Origin: Moniliella sp. 'wahieum'
Taxonomy: Eukaryota; Basidiomycota; Moniliellomycetes; Moniliellales; Moniliellaceae
NCBI GenBank assembly: GCA_003971905.1
Contig: RSEE01000046.1
Location: 310,001-374,000, forward strand
Direction: 5' to 3'
Length of the DNA: 64,000 nucleotides
Below, piece after piece: positions 35,601 to 47,242 of this stretch. Position numbers and translations under genes: made by a program. The notes under the pieces were generated by a model. The model searched no databases and was not told the origin of the DNA. It was given only the letters and a program-made list of their open reading frames with translations. Positions within the stretch are counted from its first letter, which is position 1; every line of letters starts with the position of its first letter.

Positions 35601-38600
35601 GATACTCCTCAACGTCCACCCAAGTTTGGCCCTCACCTGGCCACCATCAAATACCGTCTGGATTTAGCCCCTCTCTACTTCAGCCATGTTTACCTCCAGC
35701 AAGACATCGAGCGGTACGAAAAAATGCGGCACTCTATGTCGGGCTCAAGTGCCGTCGACAAGTTTGATGTGGATGTGCATCAACGGCACAGGCCACGGAA
35801 ATCGAGCGCAAGGGTCTAGGTGAGAAAAAGAAGGTCTTGCACAAACCCATTAATGAGCTCGAGGTCAACTTTGCTGGATTTGAAGTGCGGGCTGTCTGTG
35901 CCGAGATGGCCGACCCGGTCACTGGCTTCCCTCAATCACATACCCGGGCAGGACGGCGAGCATGTCGATGAGGACGATGACGAGGCTCAAGAGACGGCTG
36001 CTGACCGGTTCTTGCGGAGCGGACCGGATGCTTCGGATAGCAACGATGGTTGGTGGGACTTGGACGATTATGTTGAACTGGGAGCCTATGTCGGTCGGCG
36101 TACGTCGGCTCCTCCAACCAGCCGTGGCCGTACCGAGACGGTGCTGCGATGCCCGGCGTTTAACTACTACAAGAAGCTGCGTACCCGCAAGGAGGTGACC
36201 GAGCAGTTGGCCGAGAGCGGTCTCTCCGACACGGATGAAGACGGGGGGGATCCAACCCGGCCTCGTCCCACACACGCAGTGTCATGTTTGCCACCGAGAG
36301 CAAATTTGGCTACGAAGATACCCACACGTGCTTGATTGGACATACGCCCACGGTCAATCAGTACCAGCAAAAGATCGTTCGGCAGCGACTGCGCGACCTT
36401 CGTCAACAGACGGATCAATCGGTCGAGGTATGTTACCTTTTCTATAGCACTTATTTCGTTGGAGGAATCAGAGCACTGACCCCGTTCTCTCTTTTAGGAA
36501 CGGCGCAACATGAACCTGTTGACGCGATACTATACCATTTTGCAAGAGGCCGATTCGCTTCCTCAACCGCAGAGGACCTTCTCCTCTTCACCTCGACCGC
36601 GCCCCCTCCCCCTCCCCATCAACGTGTCGGCCTGGGAGAAAGTTTGGACGAGCAAGAATGGGCAAAAGAAGTCAAGGAGATTCAAGAACAGTGGTCCTTG
36701 TTTTCCAATCGGTACCTGTTCCATTGCCCTGTTGTTCTCGTTAGTGACGTGACTCGTGGGATCTTGACCAAGTACTATCACAGCAATCGTGATCGGAGAG
36801 GGTTTGCCCATTACCTAAGGCCCAGGCCCTTCGCACCATCCGCGAAGGAATTGGACTTGGGCTCTCGCTCGTTGGATTTACCGAGCGAGGGAAGACCGTC
36901 CATGGAGGACTTGGTTGGATCCCCAGCAGGTTCACGGCGGCATGGTCAACGAAGCACAATCCGGAAGAAGGGGGTCTCGGACAGCTACGTAACATGCTGC
37001 GCGATACCATGCAATCGTTTAACCCATTGGGAGACAAAAGCGCATCGGGCTTGGGCTTGGACCAACAGCCTCGGTTCCGGAGCAGTTTGACGCTACGTCT
37101 GGGATCCACCCTGACTTTGATGTGCGCATGAGCACTGTGTGCGTCTTGTTGCGTCCCCAGATTGTTTTGCGAAACGAGAAGGAGGATTCCAGCGTGGTGC
37201 TGAGCGCCACCCGTGCCCGACTGCACAACTACACCGTTCGCGACTACGACTTTGTTGACGATGATATCAACCAACAGGTCATGCATCGCAACATGATCGT
37301 ATTCGACCAGATGCAATGCTGGCATCCTCCTCCACGATATAAGCTCGGCCTTCAGTTCGAACAGCTGTTGAGCGGCGAAAAGGGTGTAAGTGGGCTCGAG
37401 CCCATCATTCCACGGACGAATTGCAGCTTGCAATACGACAAGTTCAACAAGCTTCGACTTCAAGATGCTTCGAAGCCATGCGCCGACCTGGACAAGCTAC
37501 CTGCTGACCAAGATCATTTGCGTTACAACATGGACCTTGTTCGCATCCACTGTCCCACTTCTCCATCAGTGCCAACCATGAACAATTTGCGGCGTTATAC
37601 AGTGTCATTACCGGTCTCGTTCTCTACCGTGACCCAGCGTTCAAGGCGCAGACCAAGCAACTGGAGACCATTCTCTTCGCCTACAACTTTCATGACCCTG
37701 AGGAGTTGGCCGACATTGTCGAGACGCTTCAAAATCGCATCCATCACGCTCAGCGTGAGTGCAGCTTTGCCGAGGCGATGTACAGCGCAACACCCACCCA
37801 AGAGCATTATATGGGGGCGATCAGCTCGTACCGCTACATGGTTGAATTACATCGCGAACTTGGCTTGTTCAATGCAGCCATCTCCATTGCTCAAGACCGT
37901 CGCTCTGGGTCGGACAAGGAGAAGCGGTCAGCACTACTGTTGGAAGCTGAGGCAGGCGAGGTGGGATGGGCAATGATGATCGCTGGCTCCACTCAGTCCA
38001 TCGCCGATGTCCGTATCCGTGGGGTTCATTTCCAGTGGCTCAATAAGGCGGACAACTCAGCACTGAACCGGTTGGTGGTTGACAGCCTTCACGCTCGGAA
38101 CAATCGCCCTGACGCTCTTTTCGGTAACATGATCTCCAAATATACCAAGAACCAACAGGGCAACTGGATGGTGGAGCAGCGTCGCTTTTTGGATGTGACA
38201 TGGGCCGTTCTTGCACCCGTGGGTGGGATTTCGCTAATCCAGCAGTTCGAGCTCAAGCTGCACCCGCTTCGCGTGCAGCTCGAGATTGCGGTGGGAAGGG
38301 AGATCATGGGCTACATTTTTGGCAAGGGCAATGGCTCAGGCCCCGCCCAATCCCAATCTCAAAATCTCCCCCATTCCCAACGGGGTCAAACGCAGAGCTA
38401 CGACCATGGGCCCTCAACTCTCTCCCTCTGCAAGTGGTGTGTCGCGGAGTGGAAACTTGGACAACAAGCGCAAGCTAGGAGCGGGCCCATCCCTCTCATC
38501 ACTTCACGCCCCACTGCGCACACAGTCGCAATCGTTGCTAAAGGTTAATTTGCCTCGCGCCAAGGCTTCGGTGGATACGTTGACTCTTGCCGTTCCTGAA

Positions 38601-40171
38601 GGTGATGGAGAAAGACAACCAACACTGCGCTTGCTGGCGGAGACCGTTTCCTCCCTATTACTCATAGACAATGAGAGTGTTGCCGGATCAGGAAATCGAT
38701 CCCGATGTCGGATTCGACCCATGGCGTGCCTGTCCAGGCCCAATCTCCAACACATCGCTACTCACCCGCCGCAAGAGCATACTCGCTCGGCCCTACAGCA
38801 AGCCTTCCTCCCACCGTGATTCGATCAGCGACAATGAATCGATTGCCTGTGTCGGAGAGGAACGACGTGGTGTCCCAGTTTGGTATTTCGGTTCAGGATG
38901 AGGGCCGTGCGATTGCTCTACGGAACGCCCTTGAGATGCGCCAACGAGCCGCCATGAACCGAACGTTCATCCTGGTGCGGATTCCTCAAACCGTGTTTTG
39001 CCTTTCGTTCAAGGGTGCTAAGGACAAATCGATCACTGACTTGTACGACGTCGTGGTCAAGTCACCCGAATTTGAATACCACAACCAGACTTGGTCGTAT
39101 GAAGATCTGGTCAATCACTACAAACGGAGTATGTCCTTCTTTCTTTACGCACGTACTTTTTTCTGACCTTGGTTTTGCTTCGCAGAGCTCTTCCGTGCTG
39201 CCTGGAACCAGCGAACTACTCTCTTACGAGGATTCCTCACTCAACGACCCACCAAGATCTCGGCCAAGTTAGCCATGCTAGACAAGACTCGTTCCCAGGC
39301 GGGACGCCTACAAAAGACAATTGATCGGGAACCGTCCGATAAGGATGCCCGCATGACCATTCTCGATGACGAGGGTGAATACAATGAGCAATGGTTGGAT
39401 CAAGCTCTTCTTTCTCCCCAAAATTCCCCCCGCACGTTGTCAACCAGCAACCCCCTGTGGTACTCGTTGGTTCCCTATCCACCACTGACTCATCCGCCCG
39501 CCCCTCTACCCTGAAGGTTCTTCCCCACAGGGCGAGCAAGAGGTGGGCCTGCTATTTTCGGACCAGACCGAACTTTTCAACTCACCCGCTTCAAGTCACA
39601 TATCGCTTCGTGAAGCCGATGAGGAGGCAGGCCCATCGCCTCCCGAGATGGGCCCGAACCCTTCATCTCGTGAGAACTCGAGGAAATCGTCTCATGGATT
39701 TGTCAATGGGGCGTCAGCACGTTTGGCTCCTGTGATCGCTCCGTTTTGGGATCATCTCATCCCCCCCTCTTTCCACTCTGCAGGATCCCGACTTGGCTTG
39801 ACTTTGAGCCGATCTGCTTCTCACAAGTCAGCGCCACTGGTCCCTTGCCAGACCCACACTCCAATCTTTTTGGTTCCGCGTCGCCCTCTCCTCCTTCTCC
39901 CCTGGTGCACAGCTGGCCCACTCTCACTCCACTCCGTCCCCGGCGTTGGCCACAGTGGGGGCAACAGGAGGAACCACAGTTTCTTCCCCTCCAACGGCAC
40001 GCCTGTGCCCCCGAGTGGAAAGGAGCCTTCGGCGAGTCACCTAAAACCCAACCGCCGAGGAAACGCTTGGACTCAACCACCACTCGCACACGTCTTGCAT
40101 CTCTTCTGGGGGGAAGAGGAAAAGTCGCCCCCCAGGCCGTAAGTAGGGCTGGGCGTTTTCTCTCCCCCTGA
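29638..40171 (+). CDS. FMP27: FMP27/BLTP2 (Hobbit) bridge-like lipid transfer protein
   Basis: Giant RBG/bridge-like protein that carries lipids between ER and plasma membrane. ATG 29638 opens two hydrophobic segments (WTATTFAVLVAALGAYLF and RSLLLFLVLIALAVVFRF) that would anchor it in the ER. Introns are visible at 29968-30047, 35345-35402, 36428-36497 and 39129-39185. The FMP27-family middle region is recognised around the second intron (WDHISHW..., then DSYMGWRHDHIHFTIGVRSH and ITPLTSAHFWAWMNLY). A Trp/Pro segment (QCWHPPPRYKLGL, about 37315) follows. The conserved C-terminal module is FILVRIPQTVFCLSFKGAKD, then EFEYHNQTWSYEDLVNHY (about 38970-39125). The tail is Ser/Pro-rich, ending RAGRFLSP at TGA 40169-40171. 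Predicted size is about 3,400 residues, longer than the yeast protein (about 2,600). Dozens of frame breaks occur. Confidence 0.88.
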
Positions 40172-40482
40172 TCGTCCGATCTCTTCGTCCGCATCTCGTT
40201 ATTCAAGGTTTGCCACGTTTGCGGTATTGCACCATCTAAAGGATCTCATCGATCTCATCTGCATATCTAAATGATCCCGCACCCTCGTTCCAGTCTTGGC
40301 CCGAACTAGTTTCCCTCCTAGCGGTTATACGATCTATATATACCAACGGGGCATGCAACAGGCAGAGAAAGACGTGGTATAGCACAGCAGCAGTAGTGGT
40401 GGACAACAGAAGATAAAGATGTGCAGGTGGGAGGAAGGGGTAGGAACAACAGAACTGCACACGCAGTGGCCCGATCAAGTAC
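40172..40482. other. Convergent spacer FMP27/ALDH
   Basis: A 3' flanking sequence shared by convergent genes. No gene seen. Confidence 0.6.
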
Positions 40483-42018
40483 TCAGAGCTTAGATGTGAA
40501 CCAGCCGGGAGGGGCAGGCTTCGACTCGACAAAGGTCGTTTTAACCGAAAGGTACTCACGCAGCCCCTCCTCGCCCACTCGCGTCCTGCCCGACATGCCA
40601 TACCCACCCCACTCAGCAGCAGCGGTGTAGGGGCCGTAGGTGTTGATCCACGTCGTACCTGCACGGATCTTCTTGGCACACGCTCAGCACGCGCCCGATC
40701 CTTCGACTGAACACCCGCAGCCAAGCCAAACGGCGTGTCATTGGCCAGCGGATTGCTCTGCCTCATCGTTGTGGGGGAAGCGCTCGACAGTGAGAATGGG
40801 GCCAAACGTTTCCTCTTGGACAATGCGCATCTTGCCATTGCAAGCGTCAAAGATAGTAGGGAGGAAGAAGTTGCCCTTGGCCAAGTCGGGGAACTTCTTG
40901 GGGTCAGGTTGCGTGCCGCCAACCAGAAGCTTGGCCCCTTCGGACTTGCCCAGTTCGACGTACGCCTTAATCTTCTCGAGGTGTTCAGCGCTAACCAACG
41001 GCCCCGTCTCTGATTTGGGGTCCAAACCCGACCCCATCCGGACGTTGCGTGCCTTTTCAATCACCTTCTCCAACAACGCATCTGCGATCGTCTCATCCAC
41101 AATCAAGCGCGCGCCCGAGCTGCACACTTGACCCGAGTGCAAGAACACCCGTTGCCACCACATCGGCGGCCCAATCAAGATCCACATCCGCAAACACCAC
41201 ATTCGGGTTCTTTCCACCCAGCTCGACCAAGGTCTTCTTGACGGTCCCAGCGCACGACTGAATAATCCGCCGGCCTGTCGTCAGGCCCCTGTGAAGCTCA
41301 CCAGATCCACATCGGGGCTCTCGTCATGGTAGGACCCACGCGAGCCCCGCCAGCGGTAGAAGCTGGAATGCGCCTGACGGGATCCCAACGCTGGGGTCGA
41401 GCAGAATCTTGCGCACCACATAGACAGTCGAGAGGGGCGTGACCTCACTAGGCTTGATGATCACCGCGTTGCCAGCGACAAGGCGGGAGCCAGTTCCAGA
41501 AAACTGCAGAATGGGGTAGTTCCACGGCATGATCAGCACGCACACCCCCACCGGTTCAGCATTGACAGTCGTCACGACCGATTCGGGGATGGCATCGTCC
41601 TTGATGGTGCGGGCGAGTCGTATTTGAGAGCCTCCTTGGCATAGAAGCGGCAGACAGTAGTCACATCGTCAATGTCAATCTTACTCTCCTCAAATGTCTT
41701 GCCCGTATCAATCGTCTCGATCGTTGCCAGCTCCTCCTTGTACTTTTGCAACAGATCAGCAATGGCAAGCAGACTTTGGCACGTGCTGAAACGACGTTTT
41801 GGTGTGGTCCGCCCACGGAGAGGTGGAAAGAACCGACGGGCAGCCGCGACAGCGTCAGCGGCATCTTGGGGGGCAGCCTCGTCGAGCTGCTGGATGACCG
41901 AGCGGTCGTACGGGTTGATGGTGGGGCGGAGGGCGCCATCGGCAGCGTGGCGCCACTCCCATCAATGAAGAGGGTGGGGCGGGCAACGGTGGCAAGGGCC
42001 GTGGCAGCGTCGAGGCAT
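40483..42018 (-). CDS. Betaine-aldehyde-dehydrogenase-like ALDH
   Basis: NAD(P)-dependent oxidation of an aldehyde to its acid. Minus-strand blocks in order: [68 protein letters not shown], the catalytic Cys in [18 protein letters not shown] (about 41155-41105), [33 protein letters not shown], then [18 protein letters not shown], with a stop at 40485-40483. HSGQVCS followed by ARLIV resembles bacterial BetB/GbsA-type enzymes more than the usual fungal Ald. With ATG 42018 the length is about 512 residues, normal for the family, though the first codons need one base of correction. Breaks also occur near 41330, 41610, 41800, 41180 and 40700. No intron or targeting signal seen. Confidence 0.9.
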
Positions 42019-44460
42019 GGCGCGTGGGGAGCAGGGGGGACGGGGTGGGGAAGATGATAAGAGGCGAGTCGGGCAGTATTTATAGCAGGCTCAGCGCTAA
42101 ACGACGGCGACTTGCCGTGCACGGAACCCTTCCCACTTCAAATTTCGCGACAGGCGTCGGTCGAACTGGCGCCCACACTGCCCTGTGCCTCCCCAGTGGG
42201 CCCGCGGCTCTTCTCGCCAGGACCGCCCAGGCATGAAACTTTCACACGGCGCTTCGAACATGGTAGCAGCAGTGATGAATCATCACATCGGCCAGAGGCA
42301 AGGGTCCATGACGGCCTAAGGCCTAAGGCCTAATACTTGAGGGAAAGGGACTACCCACTGGCTCCGCAGCCTCTCCAGCCGCATCGTCTGGAGATCATGC
42401 CGCCGGTATCCTCACCCCAGGCCTCCTGATGCCTCCTAATGTTTTCTGAGGGCCTGTGGTCCAATGGTCTTAGGGAACCGAGGTTCCGTCGGCACGTCGT
42501 TTCATCAGAGAGGCCGGCGGGATTTCACCCATTGTCCGCTCTCGGATGGCCCGGCTGTCAACTCACGTAACGCGCCGTTGAGGTCTCCCTCGCCCTCTGC
42601 CGTTCCCGGACCCGATTCTCATTGTCGATGCAGGAGTCCTTCTCATGTGTCCTCTCCCCGCGCCTTGCCAGTCTCAGCATCGCGGTCATTGATTCGGGAG
42701 AGTAGGACCGATAAGGACGTTGGCAAAAGAACACTTCACTGCTATGAGTTCCAGCTCGTACAGTGAAGCCTGAAGAAAAAGAACTAATGGGATGGGCTAG
42801 GAGCTGATGGGTGTAGGAATGCATTGACAGGACACCAGAGGGGTTAATCGGAAAGGAGACGTACCGGGAAAAAAAAAGTCCAGGAACGCCTGTAAATGGT
42901 AGAAATAGATGGATATGACCGGAGCGCGGGTTCTTGTGGTTGCCGGATGATGTTCGAGGTTGCCCTCCGAGAGATAGTATGGCAGCAAGAAACAATCTGA
43001 AGAGTTGAGGGTCAGCAACCAATTCGAAGTCATGAATCAGAAAGCTCAGTGAGGTAACTATTGTTCTCATAGCCGACTCAACTCTCCGAGGAGAGGAATC
43101 AGGCGTGCGAAGAGCTGGGTTAGAAGTCAGGCGTATAGCCTTTTGTCATCCTGAAAGGATGAGGACAAGAGAGTATAACTTACCCAGCAAGAGAGCAAAC
43201 GAAAACAAGACGAAGGTGCCAACAGAGACCAGTCGGGATGGAAAAGACATAGGAATCGGGCGGAGCCACAGCCAGAGCCACGAGGGACAAGTGTTCTTTG
43301 GGTGGGAGGGGTGGTGGTAGACAAGAAGTTGAGAAGCAGGCATCTGAAGAAGTTTTTCCCTCTCCAAGCCCGGAACAAATCAAGATGACGTAATACACAT
43401 CCAAATCCGCCCGTCGCTGCCTCCACGTCCTAACCTGAGGGTGATATGTGACCGGTGACGGCCATGCGTGCGCTCGAGAGATGGCGCATAGTGGCGCAGC
43501 CACACCGCGCTGCCACGCGCGAGTGGAGCCGAAGAGGCGGATGGTGATGAATGGAGACGGAAGAGCAGTGAAGCTAGTGACGCGTGGCCACTACCGTTGG
43601 ACTTGCAATGCGACGGATCCAGCGATTGGGTGGTTGGGCGTTGTTTCCCTGACGCCTGACGATAACCTGGAGGCCGCCACAGCCGAGCCAGAAGCAAGCG
43701 CCAGCCGCTTCGCCATGCCAGCCCACCCAACCAGCCTCCCTCACGTGCGGCAGTTCGACGGCCCGAGCAAGTTGTGGCCAATATTGAAAGTTGAAATGTA
43801 CCGCCACTCATCATGCATCAACGTGCAGCGCATGCACGCTTCAACGCACCTTCACATTTCAACTTCAACGTTCAACGCTTCAATCGGCTGTGCATCGTGG
43901 CTGCGGCATGCTGTGGCCCCGTGCCCCCTCCATCGCGCGCTGGACGGGGGCAGCATAACCGGGGGCAGCAGAGTGCAGCTCGCAGCACAGTAGATTGAAC
44001 TGCTGCTGCACGGAGGCGGGGCTCAGCGCGGCTCGGGGCCGGGGGCACAGGCGCACTGTGTGATGAAGAAACGCTGCGGTGCTCGCGTCAGGGTGGCGAT
44101 CGAAATGAGACGTAGATCGCCGCCTGGGCCGCTGCAGCGCACCGGTGTCCGCCCTGTGCGTCGGCGTCGTGGCGGTGCGCTGTGCTGCTCTGTGCCATGC
44201 AGGCGACGGCGCGGCGGCTGGGCAGCGCCGCATCGGAGCGGTGATGCTGCCACCAACACCCTGACCGCCACGCCGCGCGCCGCACAGGCGCCGTGCCTGC
44301 CCCCCGTCTTTGCTCGGCCGTGGCTGGGTGGCAGACTGCCGCCGTCCCTCTCTCGCTCCGCCATGCCCACCACTCGGCCCTGGTAGCCTCTGCCCCCTCC
44401 CACGCCACCACCAACTCCTCCTCTTTGCCCCCCGTCCACCTCCCGCACCCCCTCATACCC
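42019..44460. other. Spacer ALDH to small GPI-type gene
   Basis: No confident gene. An AGGCCTA 8-mer repeat lies at 42310-42332. The minus strand near 43367-43190 could encode a small membrane protein (MSFPSRLVSVGTFVLFSF followed by a GTAAGT donor), but I could not complete it. GC-rich DNA at 43990-44400 is probably promoter. Confidence 0.45.
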
Positions 44461-44932
44461 ATGTTTGGTCGGTCCATTCTTCTTGCCTTTGCGGCATCAG
44501 TCTTGCTCCTCGCTGTTTCCGTCTCAGCCCAGGTATGTCTTTTCTCCAGCCGCGCCAGCCCACGCGGTGCAGTGCCTCAGTGCCTGCCTGCTCTGCGCCG
44601 CAGCAACTGACTCCTCCCCTAGGCTCTCGGTGGCGGTGCGGCGCCCACGTCGACGCAAGCCGTGTTGCAAACAATTTCCGGGTATACGCCCCCCGCCTCT
44701 TCCCAGATCGGCACACCCTCCGTTGCCGCCGGCTCCGTGATGGCGGGCACGAACGATTCCCGGATGGAGCACGCAGGCCGGGCGGTGCAGGCCACCCAGG
44801 GGGGGTCTACTTTGGTGGTGGAAACAAGGAAGGTCCTCGGCCGTCGGCTCTTCGCCAGCACCCTCGCTCCACCCCGCACTCGGCATGGCCTTCCTGGCCA
44901 GCCTGGCTGGCGTCTTGTTTACCCTGGCGTAA
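44461..44932 (+). CDS. Small secreted, probably GPI-anchored protein
   Basis: Exon 1 (44461-44532) encodes a complete signal peptide, MFGRSILLAFAASVLLLAVS followed by VSAQ. An intron at 44533-44622 (GTATGT...CCTAG) separates it from exon 2, which begins ALGGGAAPTSTQAVLQTISG and continues as a Thr/Ser/Ala/Gly-rich mature chain. After one or two one-base breaks (the GGGGGG run at 44801-44806 and near 44835) the frame ends with PSLHPALGMAFLASLAGVLF and TLA at TAA 44930-44932, a typical GPI attachment tail. The product would be about 125 residues. I do not recognise the family; a small cell-wall or surface protein is inferred from topology alone. Confidence 0.6.
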
Positions 44933-45533
44933 CTTGTTCCCAGCATTTGCTCCCACCTTTTTTGGGCATGGACTCCTCTCCCCCCCCCCCCCCCTGCTCC
45001 CTTCCCTTTCATCTCGCCACTGCATGAACGTTCAGTATTGTTGTTACTACTCGGAACGCTACGTGCAGGTGTGGTAGCCGGCTTCCTTCCCGAATTGCCT
45101 GGGCCCCACCGAGTTGTCACAGACGACTCACTACGGCTCTGATTTGGGCACAGTAAACAACTACCTTCCTTTGAGAATCTACGCGAGCATTTGGTTCCGT
45201 TCGGTTTCTACATTGGGACTCGGCAGCTAGGTTCTACTGCAGTTCAGCAACGTTGTTCGATGCTAGGGTCAGAATCAAAGGGTAAGAATTTGTGACAGCC
45301 TCTCCGAGCTTAGCTCGGTAGGTGAAGGCAAAGAATACCAAGCAGGCCCGCCCAGGAGCGAGTATCGGTAGGGAGGACATGCATGCGGTAAGGAGGGGCA
45401 AGTTGGTCAGGCACGCTTCCTGGTCTGAGGCTGGAGGTGAAGTGTAGCAAGAACGCAGGCAAGAGTCCGGAACGGAAGGCCGGTGAGGTTCCAATGTCGT
45501 AGGTTCTGTCCGTTCGCTCGTCTCCTGAATGCG
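44933..45533. other. Convergent spacer
   Basis: A C13 run lies at about 44981-44993. No coding signal seen. Confidence 0.5.
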
Positions 45534-45910
45534 TTACTTGCGCGTCATTGGCGGATCCGGAATGAAGAACCGAACCAGTTCAAAGACGACTGAATCAAAC
45601 GAGGTTAGTATGGGCCGCAAGGAATAGATAGGCAAGGGGGATACGCACCTCCGCCTACTACGACGAACAGTAGCAGGAAGACCAGACCGGCAGAGATGGG
45701 CGGCTTGCGCGCGTTCTTCTCCGCCCGCGTGGGGCGGACAACGGATTTGCCTGCACGCATAGTTGCGGCATTCTGGAGAACAGGAACGTCAGTATCCAGT
45801 ACGCGATGCATGGCAAGGGAGGACCGCAGCATGCCGGGGACCAAAAGGTGGCAGGGATCGGGGTCACCTACCCGTTCATTCTTAGCACGAATGTCCCTTG
45901 CGCCCGCCAT
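45534..45910 (-). CDS. SERP1/RAMP4 (Ysy6) ER translocon-associated protein
   Basis: Tail-anchored small ER protein that binds the Sec61 translocon and ribosomes and protects nascent membrane proteins in stress. Three exons: 45910-45872 (MAGARDIRAKNER), 45772-45649 (NAATMRAGKSVVRPTRAEKN then ARKPPISAGLVFLLLFVVVG) and 45589-45534 (VFELVRFFIPDPPMTRK, TAA). Introns start GTAGGT and GTGCGT; the second ends with a perfect TACTAAC branch site and GATTCAG. The spliced protein is 72 residues with one C-terminal membrane segment, matching the family's roughly 65 residues and motif order. No frame correction is needed. Confidence 0.9.
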
Positions 45911-46187
45911 GATGCAAAACGAGGTAGAAAGGGAAGGAGAGGAGGGTCTGGTTCGGGATGGGCTCAAGTAGCACCGAGATGGGGAAGCGCTTGGGCAGAG
46001 TAAACGCTGGTGGTGGGCCTAGCAACGCAGGCCTCAACCCACTATTGAACGTTGACCGTACTCAGCTGATGCTGATGATGTGGGTGAGGAGGGGCGCACC
46101 ACGTGGAAGGCTGCTTCCGCAGCGGAATTAGGGTGCTTCATTTAACCACGGCTCGAAATACCAGCCAGCCAATTTGATGAGGGTGCG

Positions 46188-46885
46188 ATGCTACGACGTG
46201 CCATCGCCATGCCCAGGACCGAGGCAGGCGAAGAAGGAGCGGTGCGCAGGCACCCCCAGACAGCAGCCGAAAAGCAGGCTGCCGAGCTGGCTCGGTTGAT
46301 GAAGAACCCGGAGAAACTGGCTCCTGTACCAGCGGCCAAGAACAGCATTCCCACTCTCCGCCCACCCAAGGATATTATCAAGAACGTTTCCGGCTCTTCC
46401 GCTGGCGCCGGCAGCGGGGACTTTCATGTCTACAAGCATGCGCGTCGCAGGGAGTATGAACGTGTCAAGATTATGGAGATGACAGATTCCAGGGTGCGTT
46501 CCGTCTTACTGACCTTGCCAGGGAGAGTAGATGGGTTGCCCTCGCCAGGTTTTGCTGGTCGGATTGTTCTTCTCGTATGCAATACTAACGAGCCAGTCTC
46601 TAGACCAAGGAGCAGAAAGCGTTTGAAGAGGAGCACGCGGCGCGTCAAGCTGCCCTGGAGGACAAGACGAGCAAAAACAAGGCCAAGCGTGACAAGCGCA
46701 AGGCTGCGCAGCAACGAGCCAAGGCGGCCAAAGCGGCCGGAGCCAGTGTGCCCGCATCTTCCCCTGCCAAGCACCCATCACGCCCGGAGACGGAAGAGCC
46801 AGCTGCCAAAAAACGCAAAACGGTCGCGCCGATGCCGAGGAGATTGCGTTCGTCCCGCGCGAAGACGGTGAGGAATAACCTGTAA
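46188..46885 (+). CDS. PRKRIP1: PRKRIP1-like spliceosome-associated protein
   Basis: Homologue of PRKRIP1 (DUF1168), a double-stranded RNA-binding splicing factor of the late spliceosome. Exon 1 (46188 or 46209 to 46493) contains AELARLMKNPEKLAPVPAAK, then GAGSGDFHVYKHARRREYER, the family signature. An intron at 46494-46603 (GTGCGT, branch ATACTAAC, CTCTAG) precedes exon 2, a long charged helix (TKEQKAFEEEHAARQAALED, KNKAKRDKRKAAQQRAK) and a basic nuclear-type KKRKT. The literal frame ends ...VRNNL at 46885. A one-base loss near 46825 would instead end in an acidic AFVPREDGEE at 46878, which looks more natural. About 195 residues, normal for the family. Confidence 0.88.
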
Positions 46886-47242
46886 ACTATGTACCCTGCC
46901 CCTCACATTGGCTGGGGTGGCGTTCTCTCTGGCGCATGGTTGAGTTTGCAGCCTGAGTTCTGGCCCAGACAGATAGGTATCGCCAGGTGATGGATGGCTT
47001 CTACAGCACGGCCGGATCGAGCCAAACGGAGTGGGTGGAATGAAGGTGGGAGCCTGCGGGCCAGAATCGCGGTGGGAACGGGGGCACGGTAGACAAACAC
47101 AGCCGTTGAACATTTCGATTCCGATGGTTTTCAGCATGTGCCAGGGCCTGCGTGGGCGGGGACCGGGCCAAGACGTGCGGGGCAGCCGGCATCATGATGA
47201 CGGGCGCAGGGTCTGCTCCTTCTGCACCACCACCCTGCCGCC
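46886..47242. other. Spacer PRKRIP1 to peroxin gene
   Basis: GC-rich, with no conserved frame. It probably holds the promoter of the peroxin gene. Confidence 0.5.

Noticed and set aside
42450..42530. A-box-like TGGTCCAATGG suggesting a tRNA
   Set aside because: No anticodon arm with T33, no B box and no acceptor pairing.
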